The translations under genes and the position numbers were made by a program. A stretch of DNA of 64,000 nucleotides from Coprococcus ammoniilyticus (GTDB lineage Bacteria; Bacillota; Clostridia; Lachnospirales; Lachnospiraceae), in assembly GCF_025567345.1 (NCBI RefSeq), contig NZ_JAOQJS010000001.1:532232-596231 (forward strand), written 5' to 3'. The notes under the pieces are model-generated. The model was not told the DNA's origin. It searched no databases and worked only from the letters and a program-made list of their open reading frames with translations. Shown piece by piece: positions 26,066-33,756 of this stretch; the stretch's first letter is position 1, and each line of letters begins with the position of its first letter.

Positions 26066-27229
26066 TTAGTGAGAATTTATCTCATCTAGGAACAACTGCT
26101 CCATTTCATCAAGCTCAGCCGACATGTCTTTTTGCTGGAATGAATTGAAAGCATTCGGTTTAGCATTGTACTGACTTGATTTTTGTGATGTATTTCGTTT
26201 TTTTGCTTCGTGATATTCTGTGCTTGCCTTGGCAATATCATCGACTGTTTTGACACCCTGTTGCTGCCATTTTTTCAGGATACCGTTGATATAGGCAAAT
26301 GTTACATCGTGAGGATGCTGTGCAATTCCACGGTTGCAGGCTTCAATGATGACCGGCAGTTCAAAGCCCATTTCCTTATTCCAGGAATCCATCCATGCGA
26401 CTTCTCCTGTGGTTGGAGCTTTCCGGTTGATACCAAGTGCCTTAAAGACTGCACGGTACAATGGGTTGCCATTTTCAGCAGCTTCCTTTGCTTCCTCCAG
26501 TGTGTGGATGCCGGCCTGATACCAGTTTTTGGCAATGCCCTCTGCATAACGGAGATCCGGTTTCTCAATGCTGACACAGTATTCGATCAGATATTCCATG
26601 ATCTCGGTGGAGAAGCCTAACTGATCGTGAATATAGATCAGGATCTCGATATCATTCACCGATAATTCTTTTCTGAAATAGGTTTCTGCTTCAAATATCA
26701 CGTCGGCAAATGCATCATCTTCCTTTGCCTTTGCTGCAAGGGCGGCAGAGTAAGGCTGTTTCTCCGGAAATACAGACGCCGGTTTCTGAACCGGTTCCGG
26801 TCCTGATATGGTATTCTTGGTATGTACCGGTTTGCTTGCTGCTGGAACAGCAGGCTTCTTTTTCTTTTCCGGAAACTTTAATAAAGAGATGCTGTCGAGC
26901 GACAGGGAGGTGTCTGCCTCTTCCTTTGTTTTTTCATGCAGAGGAAGAAGGGTAATACCTGTAAGCTGGCCGGATGCATCGTAATCCAGACGTAATACGT
27001 CCTCGCTGATCCAGTACCGGATCGCACGGCAGATATCCTTCTCTGTGAGGTTGAAATGATCTGCAATATCAGCTACCGAGATCGGTGCTTTTGAGGACAA
27101 CAGTCGGATAAGATATAGATAGACCTTGACAAATTCGCCATTTGCTTCGGTCATATAATAATCAATAAAATGATTCGATACCAGGGAAAATGTTTCCTTT
27201 GCTTCTGTTGAAATTGTGATGTAACTCAT
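26066..27229 (-). CDS. dnaD: DnaD-domain replication initiation protein
   Basis: A 387-residue primosomal protein. The N-terminal winged helix (about 15-90; VKVYLYLIRLLSS, ADIADHFNLTEKDICRAIRYW) drives oligomerisation. A Pro/Ala/Lys-rich linker follows (about 120-175). Two DnaD/DnaB_2-type domains then occur in tandem (about 195-265 and 280-345), each ending with the YxxxI-type signature (YAEGIAKNWYQAGI and FAYINGILKKWQQQGV). Two copies are normal for clostridial DnaD-like proteins. The gene leads the dnaD-dnaI operon, with a near-consensus promoter and DnaA boxes upstream. Confidence 0.9.
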   Translation of the reverse strand: MSYITISTEAKETFSLVSNHFIDYYMTEANGEFVKVYLYLIRLLSSKAPISVADIADHFNLTEKDICRAIRYWISEDVLRLDYDASGQLTGITLLPLHEKTKEEADTSLSLDSISLLKFPEKKKKPAVPAASKPVHTKNTISGPEPVQKPASVFPEKQPYSAALAAKAKEDDAFADVIFEAETYFRKELSVNDIEILIYIHDQLGFSTEIMEYLIEYCVSIEKPDLRYAEGIAKNWYQAGIHTLEEAKEAAENGNPLYRAVFKALGINRKAPTTGEVAWMDSWNKEMGFELPVIIEACNRGIAQHPHDVTFAYINGILKKWQQQGVKTVDDIAKASTEYHEAKKRNTSQKSSQYNAKPNAFNSFQQKDMSAELDEMEQLFLDEINSH

Positions 27230-27296
27230 GGTAACTTTTCCCGCCTTTCATAACTTTTGGATGTCTCCAAACCTTCTCTGGTCAAGAAGTGCTCAC

Positions 27297-27324
27297 ATTA
27301 TAGCATGTGTTTTTTAAATTGCAA
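27297..27324 (-). promoter_or_regulatory. Promoter of the dnaD-dnaI operon
   Basis: On the minus strand TTGCAA (27324-27319) and a perfect TATAAT (27302-27297) are 16 bases apart. Confidence 0.75.
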
Positions 27325-27369
27325 ATAGAACAAATAGTCGGTTGGAAAAATGGACAGGGATGTTGATTT

Positions 27370-27541
27370 TGTGGATAATGTGGAGAAGTTTTGGATAAAA
27401 AAATTATTTGTTACTAACACATCGGGAACAGGTGCTAAAACAGGGCATTTGTGAAAAAAAGAAAGTAAATTTTATGTAAACAAATGAAAAGAGCTGTATG
27501 AGGAAAACTCCTTCACACAGCTCTGTGGATAATGTGGATAA
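27370..27541. promoter_or_regulatory. Cluster of DnaA boxes
   Basis: TGTGGATAA, the exact consensus DnaA box, occurs at 27370-27378, 27524-27532 and 27533-27541, the last two in direct contact. A one-mismatch copy TTTGGATAA lies at 27390-27398. All are in the same orientation. They lie between the murC stop and the dnaD promoter. Confidence 0.7.
27486..27524 (-). terminator. Intrinsic terminator of murC
   Basis: AGAGCTGT pairs with ACAGCTCT and TGAGG with CCTTCA around AAAACT; read on the minus strand a short T run follows. It sits between DnaA boxes. Confidence 0.75.
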
Positions 27542-28924
27542 TTATTTTTTTATCAGCTCATTTCCGATAGAATCGACATTTCCGGCACCCATAGTTATCA
27601 ACAAATCATTTTTTTTGCAATTTTTCAATAAATAATTTTCGATGTCCATAAAGGATGGCAGATAGAACGCATCGGTTCCATAAGAAGCAATCTTTTCGGC
27701 GAGCTGCTTCGAGGATACCAGACCTGTGTCTTTCTCTCTGGCCGCATAGATATCAGCAACGATAACATGGTCACAGACACTTAAGACCTTTGCAAAGTCA
27801 TCGAAAAGGGCATATGTTCTGCTGTAGGTATGAGGCTGGAATACACACCATAATTCATGGTAGTCTGTATTCTTTGCAGCGGCGAGGGTTGCAGCAATCT
27901 CAGTTGGATGATGTGCATAGTCATCCATGACCTTTACATTGTCGAGGATCGTTCCTTTATACTCGAATCTCCGCTCTGCACCCTTACAATGCAGCAGACC
28001 TGCTTTGATCGCATCGATTTCGATGCCAAGCTCTGTTGCGGCAGCAATAGCAGATAAGGAATTGTATACGTTATGCTTTCCAAATACATGAAGTGTGATG
28101 TCGGTGATCTCCTTTCCGTCGATCACAAGGGTATAAGTTGGGCGGCCAAATTCATCAAAGCGGATATTTGCAGCGCTGTAATGGTTCTTTGGATCTTCGC
28201 CGAAAGTAATAACCTGACACTTCAGATCTCTTGTTACGGTATCAAAATACTGCATATCACCATTTACAATGACTTTTCCGTTTTCAGGAGTCTTTGTTGC
28301 AAATGTGTGGAATGACTCCGCGATCTCTTCAATGCCGCTGAAGAAATCCAGATGATCCGCATCAACATTTAAGATAATGCTGATGTATGGTTTGAATGCG
28401 TGGAAGCTGTTTGTATACTCGCAGGCTTCTGTTACAAAGTAATCAGAAGAACCTACACGGATATTTCCACCGATATCATCGATGATTCCGCCAACGGAAA
28501 TTGTCGGGTCAACGTCGGCCTCTAACATAATATAAGAAAGCATGGCAGTCGTGGTTGTCTTACCATGAGTACCGCTGACCGCGATGGAGTATTTGTAATT
28601 CTCCATGATCTGACCTAAGAGCTGTGCTCTTGTCAGCATAGGGATATTTTTGGATTTTGCAGCCTGAAATTCTTCATTATCCGGATGGATGGCTGCTGTA
28701 TATACGACAAGGTCAATCTGATCTGTAATATTGCTTGCGGTTTGTCCGATATTGATCAGAGCACCCATGTCAGAAAGTTTATCTGTCATATGGGATGCTT
28801 TCATATCGGAACCGGTGACTTTAAAACCCTCTTTAATAAGAATTTCGGCAAGTCCGCTCATGCTGATACCACCGATTCCCATAAAATGTACATTTATTGG
28901 ATGATTAAAATCAATTTTATACAT
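27542..28924 (-). CDS. murC: UDP-N-acetylmuramate--L-alanine ligase
   Basis: Adds the first L-alanine to UDP-MurNAc in cytosolic peptidoglycan synthesis. The 460-residue length is normal. The N-terminal domain has the GIGGISMSG (16-24) nucleotide motif, the central ATPase domain GTHGKTTTT (118-126) and EACEYTNSFH, and the C-terminal ligase domain MDDYAHHPTEI and FQPHTYSRT, all typical of MurC. The start is ATG 28924 with an AGGCGA-type site. It is transcribed towards dnaD but has its own terminator. Confidence 0.95.
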   Translation of the reverse strand: MYKIDFNHPINVHFMGIGGISMSGLAEILIKEGFKVTGSDMKASHMTDKLSDMGALINIGQTASNITDQIDLVVYTAAIHPDNEEFQAAKSKNIPMLTRAQLLGQIMENYKYSIAVSGTHGKTTTTAMLSYIMLEADVDPTISVGGIIDDIGGNIRVGSSDYFVTEACEYTNSFHAFKPYISIILNVDADHLDFFSGIEEIAESFHTFATKTPENGKVIVNGDMQYFDTVTRDLKCQVITFGEDPKNHYSAANIRFDEFGRPTYTLVIDGKEITDITLHVFGKHNVYNSLSAIAAATELGIEIDAIKAGLLHCKGAERRFEYKGTILDNVKVMDDYAHHPTEIAATLAAAKNTDYHELWCVFQPHTYSRTYALFDDFAKVLSVCDHVIVADIYAAREKDTGLVSSKQLAEKIASYGTDAFYLPSFMDIENYLLKNCKKNDLLITMGAGNVDSIGNELIKK

Positions 28925-29239
28925 GATGTTTCGCCTTCCTGAAAAGAATATTTGTGAGTATTATAGCATAGATAAAAAAGGAGTGGATTATTTTTTCATA
29001 AAAATTGAAAAGTTCAGAATTTAGTGTGCGATGCGGACAAAATGAAAATGAAAAATAGAAAATTATACGGTATCATGTCAAATATAGGCAGATTTCCGTG
29101 ATTATTAACAGAAATTTGTCGTTTTTTTTGACATGGAAAACATAAATAGTTCGCATATCGTTCATGAAATGTTCACATATATACTGTAACATACAATACG
29201 AAAGCTTTTCATATATTTGAATCCTTTCCCCCCTCATTT
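28925..29239. other. AT-rich intergenic region, possible untranslated transcript
   Basis: No open frame with a ribosome binding site is visible. A TTGACA at about 29130 on the plus strand lacks a well-spaced -10 box. Since a strong plus-strand terminator follows and no plus-strand gene lies upstream, a short RNA from this region is possible but unsupported. Confidence 0.3.
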
Positions 29240-29272
29240 GGAGCCACCATTTTGGTGGCTCTTTTCTTTTTT
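29240..29272 (+). terminator. Strong intrinsic terminator
   Basis: Stem GAGCCACCA / TGGTGGCTC around TTT, followed by TTTTCTTTTTT. There is no obvious gene upstream on this strand. Confidence 0.85.
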
Positions 29273-29280
29273 AAATATAA

Positions 29281-29511
29281 CAAAAGGTGCTTTCGTATAT
29301 CCGCGCCATGGTCTGGCGGTGTTATAAATATCTCACTGCGGTTTCTGTTCACTGCACATGTCTGATTCGTAAATGCTCCTGTGCTAACTCGTCCTTCGGA
29401 CTCAGACAAGCACCCGCATTTACTGACAATGCGCAGTTCACGACGAAATCCTCGCAATGATATTTTATAACACCGCCAGACCATGGCGCGGATATACGGA
29501 AGCACCTTTTG
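29281..29511 (+). repeat. Dispersed palindromic repeat, copy 6 (subfamily A, near-perfect arms)
   Basis: Left arm 29281-29332 and right arm 29459-29511 are complementary over 52 bases with one mismatch and one indel (ends CAAAAGGTGCTT and AAGCACCTTTTG; CCGCGCCATGGTCTGGCGG in the middle). The core between them repeats copies 1, 2 and 4: GCTCCTGTGCTAACTCG, GACTCAGACAAGCACCCGC and CGACGAAATCCTCGCAATG. Confidence 0.85.
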
Positions 29512-29556
29512 CTCATTATATCGCATGAAATGTCTGGTTATGGAGATGATATAGGT

Positions 29557-30321
29557 ATGTTTGGAGATTTTTTTCGATATTGGGATGAGCTGCCGGAGCA
29601 AGGTGGTTTTTCGTTATTTGGATGGATTCATATGGGGTGGCTGGTCGGGATCGTATCTGTATGCCTGGTTGTCAGTCATAGATATAGAAGGGTGGATGCT
29701 GCTACACAGGATAAGATCCTGAAGATATTGGCAACAGCATCGATATGCCTGGAATCATTGAAAGATATCTATCTGATCCTGATTGGGGAGATGGGGATAT
29801 CATATCTTCCGTTTGAGATGTGCGGACTGGCGATTTTTGTGGAACTGGGATTTGCATTTTTCCACCGGGAATTTCTAGGAGAAATTATGTGCGTGATCAG
29901 TATGCCCGGTGCAATGGCAGCATTGTTATTTCCGGACTGGACCAGATATCCGTTATTTAATTACATGCACATCAATTCTTTTTTGATACATGGACTTTTA
30001 GTGCTCATTCCGGTGCTTGTTCTGACATCCGGCAGATACAAACCTTCTATAAAAAGGATCTGGCAGATCTTTTTGTTCTTGTTTACAGTTGTTCCCTCTG
30101 TCTATGTTATAAACAGGATCTGGGGCTGCAACTTTATGTTCCTCTGTTATCCGTCCAATGGTTCTCCATTTCTGTCTGTTTATCTGCGGCATGGCTATGT
30201 TCCATATCTGATCACGTATGCCGTTATAGTTATTCTTTGTATTTTGGTTATATATGGAATACTGGACAAAATCGCTTCCTTTTGTGGTAAAAATGTGGTA
30301 TACATTAATAGGAAGAATTAG
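29557..30321 (+). CDS. YwaF/TMEM164-family integral membrane protein
   Basis: A multi-pass membrane protein with about six or seven helices and the family layout: FGWIHMGWL early, FEMCGLAIF in the third helix, FPDWTRYPLFNYMHINSFLIHG (part: PLFNYMHINSFLIHG) and NFMFLCYPSNGSPF near the end. Function is not established; similar proteins are annotated TIGR02206. A TTG at 29509 and an ATG at 29530 are upstream starts in frame but lie in or next to the palindrome and lack a Shine-Dalgarno site; GGAG at 29540 best fits ATG 29557, giving about 254 residues. The last conserved proline/asparagine positions suggest a transporter or lipid-active enzyme, but this is speculative. Confidence 0.75.
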   Translation: MFGDFFRYWDELPEQGGFSLFGWIHMGWLVGIVSVCLVVSHRYRRVDAATQDKILKILATASICLESLKDIYLILIGEMGISYLPFEMCGLAIFVELGFAFFHREFLGEIMCVISMPGAMAALLFPDWTRYPLFNYMHINSFLIHGLLVLIPVLVLTSGRYKPSIKRIWQIFLFLFTVVPSVYVINRIWGCNFMFLCYPSNGSPFLSVYLRHGYVPYLITYAVIVILCILVIYGILDKIASFCGKNVVYINRKN

Positions 30322-30403
30322 TTGAGAAAAAAGTCATAATAATAGAAAATATGCGCAGAAAGAACTGCGTATACGGAAGATAGAATACGGAGAATGAGAA
30401 AAA

Positions 30404-31855
30404 ATGATAACAAACGATGCGACGCTTTTAAAAGTAAAACATGAAGTATTGTATGAAGTTGCCAAGCTTGCGTATGCCGGACGATTGGAGGAAGAAAGAG
30501 ACAGTCTTCCTTATAAGATGGTTCCGGGACCGCAGCCGGCATTTCGATGTTGTATCTACCGGGAACGAGAGGTTATCAGACAGAGGATCCGGCTTGCGGA
30601 AGGTAAAGCACCGGGTGCTGAAGATGACGGAAATATCGTACAGGTCATTAATTCCGCCTGTGAAGGATGTCCGATCTCCCGATATGTAGTAACAGATAAC
30701 TGTCAGAAGTGTATGGGTAAAGCCTGTCAGGCAGCCTGCCGGTTTGGAGCGATCAGCATGGGGCGGGATAAGTCCTATATTGATCCATCTAAATGTAAAG
30801 AGTGTGGGCAGTGTGCAAAAGCCTGTCCTTATAATGCGATCGCAGATCTGGTACGACCTTGCATGAAGAGCTGCCCTGTGGATGCGATCTCGGTGGCCGA
30901 TAATGGTACCGGTATTGCCGTGATCAATCAGGACAAATGCATACAGTGTGGTTCCTGTGTCCATAAATGTCCGTTTGGCGCGATCGGTTCTAAGACATTT
31001 ATCGTGGATATCATTAAGAAGATGCGTTCAGATATTAAGGTGTTTGCTATGCTTGCACCTGCAACGATCGGCCAGTTTGGTGCAGATATTACGATGGCAA
31101 GCTGGAGAACCGCTTTAAAGAAGATTGGTTTTTATGATGTTGTAGATGTATCACTTGGAGCGGACATGACTGCCATGAATGAGGCGAAGGAATGGATCGA
31201 AGCCAAGGAGAAGGGGGAGAAGAAGACAACCTCCTGCTGTCCGGCATTTAAGAACTATATTGAGAAGCATTTCCCGACATTAAAGGATGCGATCTCAGAG
31301 ACAGTATCACCGATGTGTGCAGCATCCCGTTATATAAAGGAAAAATTTCCGGGTGCAGTTACTGTATTCATTGGACCGTGTATCGCGAAGAAAGCGGAAT
31401 CCATGTCAGGAGAGAAGGATACTGCAGATTATGCACTGACTTATGGTGAGATTCGTGCGATGCTTCGTGCAAAGGGTGTAAAGCTGGAGCCGGAAGAAGA
31501 TACGGATGATCAGGGCAGTATCTATGGTAAGAAATTTGCAAATGCAGGTGGTGTAACCGCAGCAGTTCTTGAAAGTATGAAAGAACTTGGCTGTACCGGT
31601 GATGTATCTGTATGCAAATGCAGTGGCATAACCGAATGCAAGAAGGCATTGACGCTGATGAAGGTCGGAAGACTTCCAGAAGACTTCATCGAAGGTATGG
31701 TATGTGAAGGTGGCTGTGTCGGCGGTCCATCGAGACACCGGGATCCAAATCTTGCAATGCGTGACAGAAATGCAGCACTTGCAAAATCATCGGATATATT
31801 GATCAAGGACAATCTGGACAAACAGAATGCAGAAACGGTTGATATGATCCGTTAG
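30404..31855 (+). CDS. Monomeric [FeFe] hydrogenase, group B type
   Basis: A 483-residue iron-sulfur protein. The N-terminal half binds several [4Fe-4S] clusters through CEGCPISRY, CQKCMGKACQAAC, CKECGQCAKACP, CMKSCP and CIQCGSCVHKCP. The C-terminal H-cluster domain has TSCCPAF (near 276), GPCIAKKAE (near 323) and EGMVCEGGCVGGPSRH (near 430), the three motifs that bind the active site. Group A enzymes have MPC and a different P1 context; the GPC and spacing here fit the group B branch found in anaerobes. It would evolve or oxidise H2 with ferredoxin. The maturases HydEFG are not in this window. The gene stands alone. Confidence 0.9.
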   Translation: MITNDATLLKVKHEVLYEVAKLAYAGRLEEERDSLPYKMVPGPQPAFRCCIYREREVIRQRIRLAEGKAPGAEDDGNIVQVINSACEGCPISRYVVTDNCQKCMGKACQAACRFGAISMGRDKSYIDPSKCKECGQCAKACPYNAIADLVRPCMKSCPVDAISVADNGTGIAVINQDKCIQCGSCVHKCPFGAIGSKTFIVDIIKKMRSDIKVFAMLAPATIGQFGADITMASWRTALKKIGFYDVVDVSLGADMTAMNEAKEWIEAKEKGEKKTTSCCPAFKNYIEKHFPTLKDAISETVSPMCAASRYIKEKFPGAVTVFIGPCIAKKAESMSGEKDTADYALTYGEIRAMLRAKGVKLEPEEDTDDQGSIYGKKFANAGGVTAAVLESMKELGCTGDVSVCKCSGITECKKALTLMKVGRLPEDFIEGMVCEGGCVGGPSRHRDPNLAMRDRNAALAKSSDILIKDNLDKQNAETVDMIR

Positions 31856-31870
31856 ATATAAGAAGGTAAT

Positions 31871-31904
31871 TGTAATATCGGATGTGGGGACTTCTGATAT
31901 TACA
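31871..31904 (+). repeat. Hairpin after the hydrogenase gene
   Basis: TGTAATATCGGA pairs with TTCTGATATTACA around a ten-base loop just after the stop. No U tract follows, so it may stabilise the mRNA rather than end it. Confidence 0.45.
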
Positions 31905-31960
31905 GGGAAAAGCAGAAACTATTAACAACAAAAGAAAATAAAGAAGAAAGTAAGAAAATT

Positions 31961-32006
31961 AAATGTCGCCAGACGAAACATAAAATAAGCCCGGCGGCAT
32001 TTTTTT
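31961..32006 (+). terminator. Intrinsic terminator of the hydrogenase gene
   Basis: AATGTCGCC pairs with GGCGGCATT across about 20 bases, followed by T7. It ends 18 bases before the next start codon. Confidence 0.75.
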
Positions 32007-32023
32007 CAATGGAGGTTACACGC

Positions 32024-33379
32024 ATGGTAGCACAGATTTTGGCACTTGCCATTTTTGTAGTTATGTTCGGATTGATCATATCCGAAAAATTTGAGCGTCA
32101 TGTTATCACATTGGTATGTGGACTGGCAACACTTGTTCTGGTATTTGGTGTAGCAATGCACAGCATGGATGCGATACTTGAAACATTAAATATCAGAAAC
32201 ATTTTTACACTTTCGTTCTGGTATGAGGCAGGAGCCTCATCCGAGAGTACGGGTGGTATCAACTGGGCCACGATTATCTTTCTTGCGGGAATGATGGTTA
32301 TGGTAGAAGGTATGGCAAAGGCGGGGTTCTTTCGCTGGCTATGTATGACGATCGCGAAAGCCGTTCGGTATAGGGTCATTCCGATATTTATTACATTCAT
32401 GATCATGTCATTTGTCCTTGCTATGTTCATTGACAGTATCACGGTTATCCTGTTCTTAGCAGCAGTTACGGTGGAACTGGCGCAGCTTCTGGACTTTAAT
32501 CCGATTCCGCTGATCCTGTCTGAGATCTTCTGTGCAAATCTGGGTGGATCGGCAACAATGTGTGGTGATCCTCCAAATATCATTGTCGGAACATCCCTTC
32601 GGTATTCGTTCTCCGATTTTATTACAAATACCGGCCTGATGGCGGTACTTTCACTGGTGGTTATTATTTTTTACTTTTATTTTTGTTTCAGGAAAGAACT
32701 CACTGCATCTTCGGCGTCACAGACTTCGGAGAAAGATCATCCATCACCGGTATCTGCGATCACGGATAAACGGGCATTTGCCATTAGCTGTGTGATCTTT
32801 TTATGTGCGGTTGCCTTACTTATCACACATGCACAGACCGGACTGACAGTTGCATTTATCGGTCTGTTTATAGCAATACTGGTTCTTCTGACATCAGGAA
32901 AGAATATCGGACATATTTTAAAAAATGTAGATTATAAGACGATCCTTTTCTTTATTGGTCTGTTTGTTGTAGTCGGTGGTCTGGAGCAGACCGGTATTCT
33001 GGAACTGGCAGCCGGATTTATCGGGAAGGTAAGCCATGGAAATGCCAAGGTAATGATAGCCATTATTATCTGGGTATCCGCGATCGCAAGTGCATTTGTA
33101 GATAATATTCCATTTGCCGCAACCATGATCCCGGTTATCAAGACGCTGGCAGCATCGACAGGTGTGGATCTCTCGGTTCTTGCATGGACACTGGCAATGG
33201 GTACAGATATCGGTGGAAGTGCAACTCCGATCGGGGCATCGGCAAATGTTGTCGGAATGTCGATCGCGGCAAAAGAAGGTCATCCGATCTCTTGGGGCAA
33301 ATATTGTAAGGTATCGGCTCCGGCATCCGTTATCGTTATTCTGATCTCAATGGTCTGCATCTATCTGCGATATTTCTAG
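32024..33379 (+). CDS. SLC13/ArsB-superfamily permease
   Basis: A 451-residue membrane protein with about eleven helices in two inverted halves. The first half has CANLGGSATMCGDPPNIIVG (near 170), and the second repeats the pattern as TDIGGSATPIGASANVVG (near 395); such SxTxxGxxxN motifs bind Na+ and anions in the ion-transporter superfamily. Candidate substrates are di- or tricarboxylates, sulfate or Na+/H+ exchange, which cannot be separated by sequence. A frame starts at 32009, but that ATG belongs to ATGGAGG, the ribosome binding site for ATG 32024. The stop is followed by a palindromic repeat with a terminal T6. Confidence 0.85.
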   Translation: MVAQILALAIFVVMFGLIISEKFERHVITLVCGLATLVLVFGVAMHSMDAILETLNIRNIFTLSFWYEAGASSESTGGINWATIIFLAGMMVMVEGMAKAGFFRWLCMTIAKAVRYRVIPIFITFMIMSFVLAMFIDSITVILFLAAVTVELAQLLDFNPIPLILSEIFCANLGGSATMCGDPPNIIVGTSLRYSFSDFITNTGLMAVLSLVVIIFYFYFCFRKELTASSASQTSEKDHPSPVSAITDKRAFAISCVIFLCAVALLITHAQTGLTVAFIGLFIAILVLLTSGKNIGHILKNVDYKTILFFIGLFVVVGGLEQTGILELAAGFIGKVSHGNAKVMIAIIIWVSAIASAFVDNIPFAATMIPVIKTLAASTGVDLSVLAWTLAMGTDIGGSATPIGASANVVGMSIAAKEGHPISWGKYCKVSAPASVIVILISMVCIYLRYF

Positions 33380-33395
33380 TATTTTTACAGAAACG

Positions 33396-33541
33396 GGAAA
33401 TGGCATCACCTGTTATGTAGCAAGCCTTTTTCAACGCCGGTTCTTAGCGAATCGCCAAAGGCGAAGAGCTTAGCACCGTTGCGTTGGAATAGAGTGCAAA
33501 CGACTTGCGAAATAACAGGTGATGCTATTTCCTGTTTTTTG
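33396..33541 (+). repeat. Dispersed palindromic repeat, copy 7 (subfamily B), terminator-like
   Basis: Arms GGGAAATGGCATCACCTGTTAT and its near-complement ATAACAGGTGATGCTATTTCC (cited here as GGCATCACCTGTTAT / ATAACAGGTGATGC) surround a core with CAACGCCGGTTCTTAGCGAA, GCCAAAGGC and GGAATAGAGTGCAAACGAC. T6 follows the right arm, so the element can serve as the permease terminator. Confidence 0.75.
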
Positions 33542-33580
33542 TAAATAAAAAACTACAAAGAAATTGAAAGCAAAAAACTG

Positions 33581-33608
33581 TTGACAGATAAGTGAAATAT
33601 GGTACTAT
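33581..33608 (+). promoter_or_regulatory. Promoter of the acyl-CoA ligase gene
   Basis: TTGACA (33581-33586) and TACTAT (33603-33608) are separated by 16 bases. Confidence 0.7.
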
Positions 33609-33615
33609 AGGTAAA

Positions 33616-33632
33616 GTAGTTTTCAAAACTAC
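33616..33632. promoter_or_regulatory. Palindromic operator at the transcription start
   Basis: GTAGTTTT and AAAACTAC form a perfect 8-base palindrome around one C, just after the -10 box, where a bound repressor would block initiation. A leader of about 125 bases follows with no clear structure. Confidence 0.6.
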
Positions 33633-33756
33633 GTTTGAAGTTAACGAAAAACTTGGAATAAAGTCTGGAAAAACCGAGAACGAAGTTGCAAAAACGTGAA
33701 AAAAGGAAACATATTTTTCATTATATAGATCATTATTTTACGGAGGAACAGACAGT

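Noticed and set aside
27370..27541. Chromosomal origin of replication
   Set aside because: The DnaA boxes are few, dnaA, dnaN and recF are absent nearby and no AT-rich unwinding element with 13-mers was seen.
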